This document shows positions 41,397-50,069 of a DNA stretch of 64,000 bases, piece by piece (the stretch's first letter is position 1; the number at the start of each line of letters is the position of its first letter). The DNA lies in assembly GCF_018327645.1 (NCBI RefSeq), contig NZ_BMAY01000002.1:1-64000 (forward strand), read 5' to 3'. The notes beneath the pieces are model-generated. The model was not told the origin of the DNA. It was given only the letters and a program-made list of their open reading frames with translations, and did no database searches. Position numbers and translations under genes: made by a program. Source of the DNA: Lactobacillus corticis. GTDB lineage: Bacteria > Bacillota > Bacilli > Lactobacillales > Lactobacillaceae.

Positions 41397-42820
41397 TATT
41401 CTGGATACATTTCGTTAATTCGGTCTTCATCAACGCCGAAGAACCAAGTAATAATAAAACCGCCAAGGTAAGCTACCAGCAGAGCTAGCAGGAATTGCCA
41501 TTGCTGTCCTGGTTTCATAATCAGCAAACCAAACAAACCCGATACGCCCTGAGAAATCGCACCTAAGTGGAACAAAGAAGCTGCGATTCCGCCAAAACCG
41601 GCTCCCAGGCAGGCAGTTACAAAGGCCCGGCCTAGAGGTAAAGTAACGGCGTACATCAATGGTTCGCCAACCCCTAAAACAGCAACCGGAATTGAAGACA
41701 TTACGATCTTCTTGAAACGCTTGTTCTTTGATTTGAAGAATAGTGCCAGTCCTGCACCGACTTGACCGCCGCCGGCCATCATCAAAATTGGCAGCAGGTA
41801 GTTGATCCCTTTAGTCGGACCATTCGGGTTGTTCAACATGACGTGAATTGGCGTCAAGGCTTGGTGCAAACCAACTGATACCAGTGGCAAGAAGCTAGCA
41901 GACAATAAGTAGCCGCCGATCCAGCTTAATTTGTCATAGAAGAAGTCCATCACCACGTAAATAACGTTAGTCAGCCATGAACCAAGCGGCTGCAGGAAGA
42001 CTACCGCAATCAAGCCACAAACGATTAAAGTTAACAGCGGCGTAAAGAAGGTATCGAGGATATTGGGCATCCAGCTTCTAATCCACCGTTCAACATAAGC
42101 AATGAAAATACCAATGAACAAAGCAGTTAAAATACCGCCTACCCCGGTAACGTAAGCCTTGTTGGTCAAAGGCATCACAATCTTGGTATTAGCTAAAGGA
42201 AAAGCAGTTGTTCCTAAACTCAAGCAATAGATACCGCCGATTGCCCCTAAAACCGGGCTGCCCTTGAATTCCTTAGCAGCACTTTGGGCTACCAATAAAG
42301 GCAAGAAGGCAAATAGCCCCCAGCCAATGGTCTTGATCGTCGCGTACCACCAGTCGTTGGCAAAAGCAGCGCCAGTCTGAAAGTCGATTACATTAGCCAG
42401 GCCATTAACTAACCCAGCTGCAATAATCCCAGGCAAAAGCGGAATAAAGACATTGGCAATATGCTGCAAGCCGCGTTGCAAAGGCTTATCATGCTTAGCT
42501 TTATTAGCCGCCTTGTTTTCTTTGGCCGTTTCTTTAACGGCTGCCAAGGTATCTTCACCTTCAGCAACTGGTTTGACCTTAGAAATTTGCCCAATTGCCT
42601 CAGCTACTTTGGTAACCTTGCCTGGTCCCAAGACCACTTGCAAGGTATCGGCCTTGACCACTCCTAAAACTCCATCAACTTTTTTCAGTTCATCAATTTG
42701 AACCTGATCCATATCCTTGATGGTCAAACGCAACCGCGTCATGCATGAAATACATGCTTGAACGTTGTCTTCTCCACCAACAAGGGACAAGATTTTTTGT
42801 GCTAGTTCCTTATCGTTCAT
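41396..42820 (-). CDS. murP: PTS IIBC for MurNAc(-GlcNAc)
   Basis: 474 residues from MNDKELAQKIL (ATG 42820, RBS GGAGAG). N-terminal IIB domain (Cys in NVQACISCMTRLRLT, about 28), a linker rich in Lys and Ala (about 100-125), then IIC with ten hydrophobic segments. No IIA domain, as in E. coli MurP; it must borrow a glucose-type IIA. The placing between mupG and murQ fixes the substrate as MurNAc or MurNAc-GlcNAc rather than sucrose or trehalose, to which it is related. Confidence 0.88.
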   Translation of the reverse strand: MNDKELAQKILSLVGGEDNVQACISCMTRLRLTIKDMDQVQIDELKKVDGVLGVVKADTLQVVLGPGKVTKVAEAIGQISKVKPVAEGEDTLAAVKETAKENKAANKAKHDKPLQRGLQHIANVFIPLLPGIIAAGLVNGLANVIDFQTGAAFANDWWYATIKTIGWGLFAFLPLLVAQSAAKEFKGSPVLGAIGGIYCLSLGTTAFPLANTKIVMPLTNKAYVTGVGGILTALFIGIFIAYVERWIRSWMPNILDTFFTPLLTLIVCGLIAVVFLQPLGSWLTNVIYVVMDFFYDKLSWIGGYLLSASFLPLVSVGLHQALTPIHVMLNNPNGPTKGINYLLPILMMAGGGQVGAGLALFFKSKNKRFKKIVMSSIPVAVLGVGEPLMYAVTLPLGRAFVTACLGAGFGGIAASLFHLGAISQGVSGLFGLLIMKPGQQWQFLLALLVAYLGGFIITWFFGVDEDRINEMYPE

Positions 42821-42833
42821 AACCCATACTCTC

Positions 42834-42903
42834 CTAATAACTAAAAAAAGCAACACGTGCTTCGTGTTACTTCTAAGTATACCATTTTTTATTTAGTTAT
42901 TAG
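42834..42903 (-). promoter_or_regulatory. murP promoter, leader hairpin and flanking 12-bp inverted repeat
   Basis: Minus strand: extended -10 TGGTATACT (complement near 42876-42884), then a terminator-like hairpin AAGTAACACG-aagca-CGTGTTGCTT with T7 (about 42843-42872), then the murP RBS. The whole block is framed by CTAATAACTAAA (42834-42845) and its exact reverse complement (42892-42903). The hairpin right after the start site could be an attenuator or the end of the mupG transcript. Confidence 0.5.
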
Positions 42904-42931
42904 ACCAATTTTATAATTTGGCATTAAATTG

Positions 42932-43975
42932 CTACTTTTGCTTAAAGGCAAGCAGCTCATCCGGACCAATGAACTGCAATAAATCGCAATCTTCATCCAC
43001 GATGTGTCCTAAAACATTAACCCGTGGATTGGCCGGCAAGTCTTTCTTGGTAATCTGCAATTCACCCTGATAGCGTAAATAATCACTATTATCTACCGTG
43101 ATCGTGCCTCTAGACCGCTCTTGGGCCGGTTGAGGAACCACTGGAAAGAGCTGGCGCAAACGGCCTTCTTTCAGCCGAATGACATCCCGCGACAAGTCAG
43201 GCCGCTGATGCCATTCATGTTCAAACAAAGTAGGCAGGTCTTCTTCGGTTCGCAGCAAAAGCTTGTGTTCCTTAAAGTAAGAAGTAAATTGTTCTAAAGT
43301 GTCATCAGCTAAATCTGAATCGCCAATAAAAATCGCATCGGTTCCCATTTGTTTAAGGTCAAGCGCAGCCGCAAAGGGGCTCTTGCCACGGTGGTCTTCA
43401 ATTGTTGGCAAGCCGGCAAAAATCGGACCGCGAACATTCTTATTTCCAGGAATAAAAGCTTGCACCTTAAAGCCTTGTTGGTGCAGCCAAGCCAATCTTT
43501 GCGCATACCAGGCACGGTCTAAGCCAGTTTCCGGACGCGGATAAAAGTTGTTCCAGGCTTCCAATTGCTCAAAGTCAGCTCCAGCTTGACGCAGATTATA
43601 AACATCATCATCAGATAAGGTGCTGGCATTCAAAGCAATTGGCATCTTCTTAGTCAAAGCCGCAATCGTGTCGGGAGAAATGCCATCATCAATCCGCAGA
43701 CTATCAACGTGCAAGCTGGCTACTTGGTTCCAATTTTTCACGTCAATGCCTAAGCGTGCCAGCCCCTGGGCAGAAACATCTGCTGTCAATTTTAAGCCAA
43801 GGTTCTTGCACCATTTGACCAGTTCAGTTAAGTGCCGTAACACATCCTCTGGATCATCTTCAGGCAATAACAATGAAGTAAACACTCCGCCAAAACCGGC
43901 ATTGCGCAGGGCAACCAGACTATTGTAATCATCAGCCGTCAAGGCCTGTCCTAAATAAACTGATACTCCTAACAT
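42932..43975 (-). CDS. mupG: 6-phospho-N-acetylmuramidase MupG (DUF871)
   Basis: 347 residues, matching the DUF871 family: an N-terminal TIM barrel (LGVSVYLGQALTADDY at the start, GVFTSLLLPEDDPED) and a C-terminal cyclophilin-like domain (from about 225). Staphylococcal MupG splits 6-phospho-MurNAc-GlcNAc brought in by MurP. Here it stands just before murP and murQ. RBS AGGAGG. The terminator of the tRNA gene lies 20 bases upstream of its start, so its promoter is unclear. Confidence 0.9.
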   Translation of the reverse strand: MLGVSVYLGQALTADDYNSLVALRNAGFGGVFTSLLLPEDDPEDVLRHLTELVKWCKNLGLKLTADVSAQGLARLGIDVKNWNQVASLHVDSLRIDDGISPDTIAALTKKMPIALNASTLSDDDVYNLRQAGADFEQLEAWNNFYPRPETGLDRAWYAQRLAWLHQQGFKVQAFIPGNKNVRGPIFAGLPTIEDHRGKSPFAAALDLKQMGTDAIFIGDSDLADDTLEQFTSYFKEHKLLLRTEEDLPTLFEHEWHQRPDLSRDVIRLKEGRLRQLFPVVPQPAQERSRGTITVDNSDYLRYQGELQITKKDLPANPRVNVLGHIVDEDCDLLQFIGPDELLAFKQK

Positions 43976-43995
43976 AACAAAGTCCTCCTAGAAAC

Positions 43996-44024
43996 AAAAA
44001 AGACCCCGGAATCCCGAGGTCTCT
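43996..44024 (-). terminator. Terminator after tRNA-Val
   Basis: AGACCTCGGG-att-CCGGGGTCT then T6 on the minus strand, seven bases after the tRNA. Confidence 0.85.
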
Positions 44025-44031
44025 TAGTTAT

Positions 44032-44104
44032 GGAGGATACAGGGCTCGAACCTGTGACCTCCTGCTTGTAAGGCAGATGCTCTCCCAGCTGAGCTAATCC
44101 TCCG
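44032..44104 (-). tRNA. tRNA-Val (anticodon TAC)
   Basis: Full cloverleaf on the minus strand: acceptor GGAGGAT/ATCCTCC, D-stem GCTC/GAGC, anticodon loop CTTACAA between TCTGC and GCAGG, T-arm ACAGG-TTCGAGC-CCTGT. Anticodon TAC reads Val codons. The CCA end is not encoded (the discriminator A is followed by TAA). Confidence 0.97.
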
Positions 44105-44140
44105 TGACATAACTCACATTTAAATATGATACTGATTTTG

Positions 44141-44941
44141 TTAGTCACCGTCAAGCTCTTTCGTAAAAAAGTTTCTAAAATTCTCCGCTTCTTCAGCTAG
44201 ATTATCCTCATCATTCACTTGGGACAGCTTGTAGCCCACAAAATACGGCGGAGCAAAAAAGCGGGCGATATATTTAGCACAAATTCCGCCATCAGCACGC
44301 GGGTAAAAGAATAAGTTGTAGGAATTGAACCGGCCGTGATGCATTACATTAAGCATGTATTTTGCACCGGCCCGGATCCAATCAGCCCATAAGTCAATGG
44401 CTGATTGATTAAGCTGCAAAACATTTAGATTGATTTCGGTGTAGCCTTGAACCGGATGATCTGCAATGTTTACCTCTACCTGACCATCAGTAAAAACGCG
44501 CACGCCTTCAAAGTTGTTTTCATGAATATATTTATAGCAGTTTTCATGGTCAAAACCGACAATCTGCATATGCGGGTGAATCAAAGAACCGCCTGATTGC
44601 GGGCCATAATTCTTGTACCAGCAAACAGATTCAAAGCGCTGATCCTGTCGCATTTGCTGGAAGCAGTCTAAGGCGAAAGTTAGCAATTTGCGATTTTCTT
44701 CCTTTGAATAGTTGCTGATATCGCCATAGTGATCATGGGACTCAATCAATACCGTCTGCAAAGTATCGCGCAGCGTTGGGAACTTGTTCTTTAACCAGAT
44801 CATCTCGCCTTCTTGGCGATAAACATCTACTAAATTTTCCGTGTCGCAAAATGGACAGACAGTTTTTGGCTTATCCTTACGATATGAATGGGGTTTTCCT
44901 TGGGCAACCGCAAATTGAAAAACAATCGGATCATTATCCAT
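44141..44941 (-). CDS. GalT-like / DUF4931 protein
   Basis: 266 residues from MDNDPIVFQFAV (ATG 44941, RBS AAGGGAAG; the ATG at 44947 is too near it). CPFCDTENL near residue 30 is a likely zinc pair, and SGGSLIHPHMQIVGF holds the HxHxQ-type HIT/GalT catalytic motif. This is the galactose-1-phosphate uridylyltransferase fold, in a shorter branch of unknown substrate. No galactose genes are nearby, so a role in the Leloir pathway is doubtful. Confidence 0.8.
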   Translation of the reverse strand: MDNDPIVFQFAVAQGKPHSYRKDKPKTVCPFCDTENLVDVYRQEGEMIWLKNKFPTLRDTLQTVLIESHDHYGDISNYSKEENRKLLTFALDCFQQMRQDQRFESVCWYKNYGPQSGGSLIHPHMQIVGFDHENCYKYIHENNFEGVRVFTDGQVEVNIADHPVQGYTEINLNVLQLNQSAIDLWADWIRAGAKYMLNVMHHGRFNSYNLFFYPRADGGICAKYIARFFAPPYFVGYKLSQVNDEDNLAEEAENFRNFFTKELDGD

Positions 44942-45222
44942 GACCATGCTTCCCTTCTAAATCAGAATAAAACCCATTATACGGCAACTTGCAGGCTAAG
45001 TGCAAAAGTCTTATGATCGACATAATATAGGCTAAATTGTCATTGTGCTTATTTTTTGAAAAATATGATCAAGATGTGAACTTCTTAATAAAATTCGCTA
45101 AAACGGGTTATCCAAAGCAATTTTCTTTACTACAATAAACGGTGATGATAAACTAGTCTTCACAGAATGCTTACTAAATTATAGTAAGTTCGAGATATAA
45201 ATTTAAAAGTTAGGCGAAACAC

Positions 45223-46437
45223 ATGAATTCACGAATGGAACTCAGAAAGAAAAACAATCGTTCTACATGGTACATTGTTATCGGTTGTGTGATCCTCGTT
45301 GTGTTAGCAGCGTTTTTCATTATTAGCAATAATAACCGCAAGGCGGCCGAAAGCAAAGCAGCAAAATTTGCTACTACGCACTTCAATAAAAACGTGTCAA
45401 TTTACGGAGTAAAAGTCAGCAACTTAACGGTGGCTGCAGCGACCAAGAAGGTCAATGCTAAAGCTAAAAATATAGCAACCCTGACTGACGGCAAGGTCAC
45501 CACTAGTCGCGATGGTTCGGTCAAAACCATCAGCAAATCCCAAGTACAGACCTACTTTAAAAAGCAACACACTGAAACTCCAAATAGCAACAAATATTCT
45601 TATGCCAATACCGACTTAGCAAACGGCGTCAAGAAGCTGAAGAAGATGGCTAAAACGGTTGTGACGTATGATGCTAACGGCACCAAGTTTAAATTAAGTG
45701 CCAAGACCTTAGTAACCAAGGCAACCTACAAAAATGGCAAGGTTACGTTCAATGATACAAGTAAGTTGACCAACAAGCTTAACGAGATGGGCAAGCAAGT
45801 AAAAACGCTCCATAAGAGTTATAAGTTTACAGTTCCATCTGGCAGCAACGTAAACGGTAAAACTATTACGGTAACCAATAAGACCTATGGTTGGGGTATT
45901 TGGACTGATAAGGCAGCCAACTACGTTAAGCAAGCTTTCTTAAGTGGCAAGAATCAAACAATCAATGGCGCAAATGCTATTTACGGATTAGGCTATACGA
46001 CTTACGGCCTAGGATATGGAAAATCAAACCACGGAATTGGCGATAATTATGTGGTCGTATCGATCAATAAGCAAGAATTGTGGGTAGTTAAAAACGGCAA
46101 GGTCGCAGTTCATCTAACCGATGTCGTCACCGGTACGCTTACTGGTACCAGCGACAATAAGACTCCAACGGGCGTATGGTACATTCACTACAAACAACGC
46201 AATGCTACTTTAACTGGTCAAAATGACGATGGTTCCAACTATTCAAGTAAAGTTAGCTACTGGATGCCATTCACTTTATCTGGTTGTGGCCTCCACGATG
46301 CTAGTTGGCGGACCGACTGGAGCAAGACAGCCTACCTTAAGGGCGGATCCCACGGCTGTGTCAACATTCGACCAAGCGAAATTAAAGAAGTTTGGAACGC
46401 TGTAATTCAACATGAAGCAGTGATTGTTTACAACTAA
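45223..46437 (+). CDS. Membrane-anchored L,D-transpeptidase
   Basis: 404 residues. One N-terminal membrane helix (WYIVIGCVILVVLAAFFII, about 16-34), a Lys/Thr-rich PG-binding-4 type region (about 55-260) and a C-terminal YkuD domain with LHDASWRTDWS and the catalytic GGSHGCVNIRPS (Cys near 381). It acts outside the membrane on peptidoglycan. Its promoter region has a palindrome CTTACTA/TAGTAAG near 45170-45188. AGGCG RBS. Monocistronic. L,D-transpeptidases cleave or cross-link at L-Lys or attach proteins. Confidence 0.9.
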   Translation: MNSRMELRKKNNRSTWYIVIGCVILVVLAAFFIISNNNRKAAESKAAKFATTHFNKNVSIYGVKVSNLTVAAATKKVNAKAKNIATLTDGKVTTSRDGSVKTISKSQVQTYFKKQHTETPNSNKYSYANTDLANGVKKLKKMAKTVVTYDANGTKFKLSAKTLVTKATYKNGKVTFNDTSKLTNKLNEMGKQVKTLHKSYKFTVPSGSNVNGKTITVTNKTYGWGIWTDKAANYVKQAFLSGKNQTINGANAIYGLGYTTYGLGYGKSNHGIGDNYVVVSINKQELWVVKNGKVAVHLTDVVTGTLTGTSDNKTPTGVWYIHYKQRNATLTGQNDDGSNYSSKVSYWMPFTLSGCGLHDASWRTDWSKTAYLKGGSHGCVNIRPSEIKEVWNAVIQHEAVIVYN

Positions 46438-46449
46438 TCTTTCTGACTT

Positions 46450-46478
46450 AAAAGTCTTCCTGATGGAAGGCTTTTTTT
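46450..46478 (+). terminator. Terminator of the L,D-transpeptidase gene
   Basis: AAAGTCTTCC-tgat-GGAAGGCTTT then T-run. Confidence 0.85.
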
Positions 46479-46489
46479 CTGCCTAATTT

Positions 46490-46544
46490 TGTTATCGATA
46501 ACATAATGTAAGCGCTTGCTATTTTGCAATTGGGATTGTACATT
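46490..46544 (+). promoter_or_regulatory. Promoter with LacI-type palindrome and cre-like site
   Basis: TGTTATCGATAACA (46490-46503) is a perfect 14-bp palindrome and fits the cre consensus at all but one position. TGTAAGCGCTTGCT (46507-46520) is a 12/14 cre match and overlaps -35 TTGCTA (46516-46521). Then a 17 bp spacer and -10 TACATT (46539-46544). Two LacI/CcpA-type sites in front of the nucleotidyltransferase gene imply control by sugar state. Confidence 0.55.
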
Positions 46545-46578
46545 CATAGTGAAAGATCTAGTGTGTGAGGAAAGAATA

Positions 46579-47295
46579 ATGAAGCAACTCGATAAGCTGG
46601 CTGAAATCGCCGCCAATCTCCAAAAGAGTCGTCATGCTTTGGCCCTAGTTGGCGTGGGATCTGTTGGTAATCAGCGTTACCGGCTTGACAACTATAGCGA
46701 TATTGATTTTTTCACAGTTGTTGAGGATGATTACAAGCAAGCCTTTATCCATGAGTTATGGTGGCTGGGTGACTTGGTCTATAGTTTTAGAAACACAATT
46801 GATGGCTATAAAGCTTTAACTAAAGACGGCCTCTTTTGTGAATTTGCAGTTTTTGGTGAAACAGAGTATCAGCAAGTTTATAATGCTCACAGTAAAATTA
46901 TTTGGCAGCGCAAGACCCTAATCAGTGGCCAGGAACCGGCAAGACCGCCGCTAGATACCCCTAACTTTCATCTTAATGAAAGTCTGACCAATCTTTATGT
47001 TGGTTTGTTGCGACTGAAACGTGGCGAAAGATTAAACGCCTACCGCGTGATTAGTCAGGATGCCGTTGGCGAATACCTCAACTTCCTTAAAGAAGAACTA
47101 CCCCATGATGCCAACCAGGATCCCTATGTATGTTCTCGCCGATTCGAGCAAAATCATCCTGAATGGATCAAAACGGTTTACAGTCTTAGTCTGGGCATTG
47201 AACAAACTGAAGAATTAGCAACTCGTTTGTTTAACTTACTGATTCGTGAAAGCATCAATCCTGAAATGGCAGCTAAGGTTCAAGCCTTATTGTGA
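46579..47295 (+). CDS. Nucleotidyltransferase-fold protein (aminoglycoside adenylyltransferase-like)
   Basis: 238 residues from MKQLDKLAEIAANL (ATG 46579, GAGGAAAG RBS). The DNA-polymerase-beta type motif is GVGSVGNQRYRLDNYSDIDFF: G-S then D-x-D. The C-terminal helical part is unassigned. Such proteins transfer nucleotide to small molecules or are toxin/antitoxin related. No evidence for drug resistance. Its promoter has LacI/CcpA-type sites, odd for a resistance gene. Confidence 0.75.
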   Translation: MKQLDKLAEIAANLQKSRHALALVGVGSVGNQRYRLDNYSDIDFFTVVEDDYKQAFIHELWWLGDLVYSFRNTIDGYKALTKDGLFCEFAVFGETEYQQVYNAHSKIIWQRKTLISGQEPARPPLDTPNFHLNESLTNLYVGLLRLKRGERLNAYRVISQDAVGEYLNFLKEELPHDANQDPYVCSRRFEQNHPEWIKTVYSLSLGIEQTEELATRLFNLLIRESINPEMAAKVQALL

Positions 47296-47307
47296 TTTTG
47301 GGCAAAA

Positions 47308-47340
47308 TAAAAGATGGACTTTGAAAGGTCCATCTTTTTT
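47308..47340. terminator. Bidirectional terminator
   Basis: AAAAGATGGAC-tttgaaag-GTCCATCTTTTTT between the nucleotidyltransferase and pepN. Confidence 0.87.
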
Positions 47341-47357
47341 CTATTTTCGTTTAAATT

Positions 47358-49883
47358 CTATAAAGCTGCAGCCACTGCTTGCTTAACTGCTGCACCTTCT
47401 GCCTCTACTAGGTTAACTCGCGTTTCGATGACCTTAACGTCCATCTTAATTTCCCGCGTCAACATTGGTTGGTCAAGTTTTGGCAAGAAGAAGTCTTTAA
47501 ATTCTTGTAGCCGCTTAGCATTCTTGAAGATTCTGGCAATCACAGTGATGAAAGTTGTGAATTCCATGTCGCCGCCGACTGTCTTGTCCAACCATGCCCA
47601 TTCATCACGAATCCAGTCCCAAGCTGCTTGTTCACCAGCTTCATTGTTTAATAAGCCGGCAAACCAAGCCCGCAAGTCTTGTGGCTTAACGATATCAGCA
47701 TTTTCCAAGTTGCCAATTAGCTTTTCAATTTCCTTTGGATCCTTGGTAGCAATGATTGCTGCGCATAAGTCAGACTTAAATGAAGCATCACTGGTAGTTT
47801 GGTAAAGCTTAATTAATTCATCGATTAATTCATCAGTACCAAAGTTCTTAACTTCATTGCGCAAAACCATTGGCCGGACTGCTGCTTCTATCCCTTCCAA
47901 GTGATCACGTTCAGCTCGGAAAATTTCATGTGCAGCCTTGATTGCATCAGCATTTTCACCGTACAAACTAGCTTGCAGCACATATGGACGAACTTCAGTA
48001 TCATCACTTGATTCGCCGTCCTTAGCTTGCCAGCCTAAACGAGCAACTTGGTCTTTTGACAGCAAGTTGTAGAATTGCTTCAATTGCTTTTCAGCTTCAC
48101 TGCCATTAGCAACAAATTGACGCAACTTGGCAGCTGTAGTGTAAATAGCATCATTTACGACGCTAGATTGATCGTCTTTTAGCTTCAACAAAACTGGAAC
48201 AACGCTAGCATATGAAACTTGCTTGCCTTCTGCTAATAACCGCAAGTCTTGCAAGATCTGCATCTTGGAAATTGCATCAAGGTCAGTGATGTCCTTCAAG
48301 ATATCAGCCATCAAAGTTTCGTCATACTTAACAACGGCATGGGTCGTGTTGCCCACGTTGATCCGCAAAGCATGGCCGGCTTTTTCGCGCAAAGCTTGGT
48401 AGTCGCCTAAGTCGAGCACTTTTTCTGCCATAATCTTAGGAGCATCAAAGTTGGCATTCAACGGAATTTGCCAAGTCCGGCCCTTATCTTCACCTTCACC
48501 GATAAAGAATTGCTTTTGACTCAGCTTCAAATGGCCATCCTCAACGTAAGCATTAATTACAGGGTAGCCTGGTTGGTTGAGCCATGAGTGCATAATTTCG
48601 GTAATGTTTAAATCAGTGGCTGTTGAGAGAGCTTCCCATAAATCATCACCAATCGTGTTTGAGTACTTATGGTGGTCAAAGTAGTACTTAAGGCCCTTTT
48701 GCAAAGCTTCATCGCCTAAAAGTGCCCGTACCATTACCAAGAGCCGTGAGCCCTTAGCGTAAACAATCGCCCCATCAAATAAGGTGTCGATTTCTGCTGG
48801 GTCGTTAACCTTGACATAAACTGATTGCACACCATCAGTAGCATCCCGAGTTAAAGCAGCTGGGGCTTCAGAAGTTTGGAACATTTCCCAAATCTTCCAG
48901 TTTGGTTCCATGTGGTCGATTGACAAGTATTCCATCATGTTGGCAAAACTTTCATTCAACCATAAGTTGTCCCACCACTTCATGGTTACCAAGTCACCGA
49001 ACCATTGGTGAGCTAATTCGTGGGTTATCACCGTGGCAACCAGCTTCTTGCGTGGCAATGAAGTGTTGTCTGGATCAAGCAGCAAGTAAGCTTCACGGTA
49101 AGTAATCAAGCCCCAGTTTTCCATGGCACCAGCAGAGAAGTCTGGCAAAGCCAGTTGCCATGAATGCGGTAATGGGTATGGCGTTTGGTAAAAGTCTTCG
49201 TAAAATTCAATCCCGCGCTTAGCAATATCCAAGGCAAAGTCTAATTCCTTAGCCTGGTGCGCCTTGGTAGCAAAGACGCCAACCTTAACGCCGCTCTTAG
49301 TTTCGGTGTACTTAGCCTGCAAGTCCCCAAAAGCAAAGGCAACCAGGTAAGTAGACATGCGAACAGTTTCATCAAAGTAGTGAACACCGTCTTCTACCTT
49401 AACTTCCGGCATGTTAGCCAAGGCAATTTCACCAGGCTGTTCGTCAAATTTCAAAGCCAAGTTGAAAGTCGCCTTAGCTTCAGGTTCGTCAACACATGGG
49501 AAGGCTTGGCGGGCAAAAGTTGTTTCAAATTGCGTACCAATGATTTGTTTCTTTTCTCCATCTAAAGTGTAATAAGATGGATAGATGCCCATCATGGTAT
49601 CGGTCAAAGGTGCCGTATAATCAATTACCAGCTTAACCTTACCCGTGCGGCCCAACTCAATCTTAATTTCTTCATTCTTATCATCAAAAGTAAATGGTAC
49701 CGCCTGGCCATCAGCCTTAACCTGCTTAATTTGCATGAACTTTTGGTGAACTAGAACTGTCGGTTCTTGAGCTTCCGCAGTAATCGTTGAGCTACCACTA
49801 ATCAGCTTTTTTTCCCGGTTAACATCAATAAATAAATCATAGTGTTCCGGGTGTAATGTTTCAAAAAAGCGTTTAACTGACAT
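47358..49883 (-). CDS. pepN: Aminopeptidase N (M1 family)
   Basis: 841 residues, normal for lactobacillar PepN (about 844). GAMENWG exopeptidase motif at 252-258, zinc motif HELAHQWFGD with His288, Glu289, His292, and the third ligand in NLWLNESFA. Cytoplasmic general aminopeptidase in peptide nutrition. Monocistronic. Confidence 0.96.
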   Translation of the reverse strand: MSVKRFFETLHPEHYDLFIDVNREKKLISGSSTITAEAQEPTVLVHQKFMQIKQVKADGQAVPFTFDDKNEEIKIELGRTGKVKLVIDYTAPLTDTMMGIYPSYYTLDGEKKQIIGTQFETTFARQAFPCVDEPEAKATFNLALKFDEQPGEIALANMPEVKVEDGVHYFDETVRMSTYLVAFAFGDLQAKYTETKSGVKVGVFATKAHQAKELDFALDIAKRGIEFYEDFYQTPYPLPHSWQLALPDFSAGAMENWGLITYREAYLLLDPDNTSLPRKKLVATVITHELAHQWFGDLVTMKWWDNLWLNESFANMMEYLSIDHMEPNWKIWEMFQTSEAPAALTRDATDGVQSVYVKVNDPAEIDTLFDGAIVYAKGSRLLVMVRALLGDEALQKGLKYYFDHHKYSNTIGDDLWEALSTATDLNITEIMHSWLNQPGYPVINAYVEDGHLKLSQKQFFIGEGEDKGRTWQIPLNANFDAPKIMAEKVLDLGDYQALREKAGHALRINVGNTTHAVVKYDETLMADILKDITDLDAISKMQILQDLRLLAEGKQVSYASVVPVLLKLKDDQSSVVNDAIYTTAAKLRQFVANGSEAEKQLKQFYNLLSKDQVARLGWQAKDGESSDDTEVRPYVLQASLYGENADAIKAAHEIFRAERDHLEGIEAAVRPMVLRNEVKNFGTDELIDELIKLYQTTSDASFKSDLCAAIIATKDPKEIEKLIGNLENADIVKPQDLRAWFAGLLNNEAGEQAAWDWIRDEWAWLDKTVGGDMEFTTFITVIARIFKNAKRLQEFKDFFLPKLDQPMLTREIKMDVKVIETRVNLVEAEGAAVKQAVAAAL

Positions 49884-49975
49884 AATTTCCTCCTATAAAT
49901 AGTATGTTACTTAAATTTTACCAGAAATCCCGCTGCTCTGGGTTTATTACGCTTTATTTCTATTCGTAAAAGGGA

Positions 49976-50030
49976 TGTAACGATTGGTTAGTAGTTCTGT
50001 AACAAAGCTGCAATATTCAACCTGTACTAT
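49976..50030 (+). promoter_or_regulatory. Promoter of the Apf-like gene with phased WalR-like hexamers
   Basis: TGTAAC at 49976 and 49998 (22 bp apart) and a weaker TGCAAT at 50009 (11 bp further) keep the 11-bp phase of a WalR box. They lie upstream of and over the -35 position of -10 TACTAT (50025-50030), whose -35 is poor. That is the activation geometry seen for wall hydrolases in Bacillus and Staphylococcus. Confidence 0.45.
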
Positions 50031-50069
50031 ATAGACAGTAAGAAATGAGACAAGTTTTTAAAAAAGGGA

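Noticed and set aside
46579-47295. Acquired aminoglycoside resistance gene
   Set aside because: Only the nucleotidyltransferase motif is shared; base composition and neighbours are ordinary and no mobile element is near.
47314-47805. Plus-strand ORF of 163 codons inside pepN
   Set aside because: Antisense shadow of the pepN coding frame; no RBS or homologous features.
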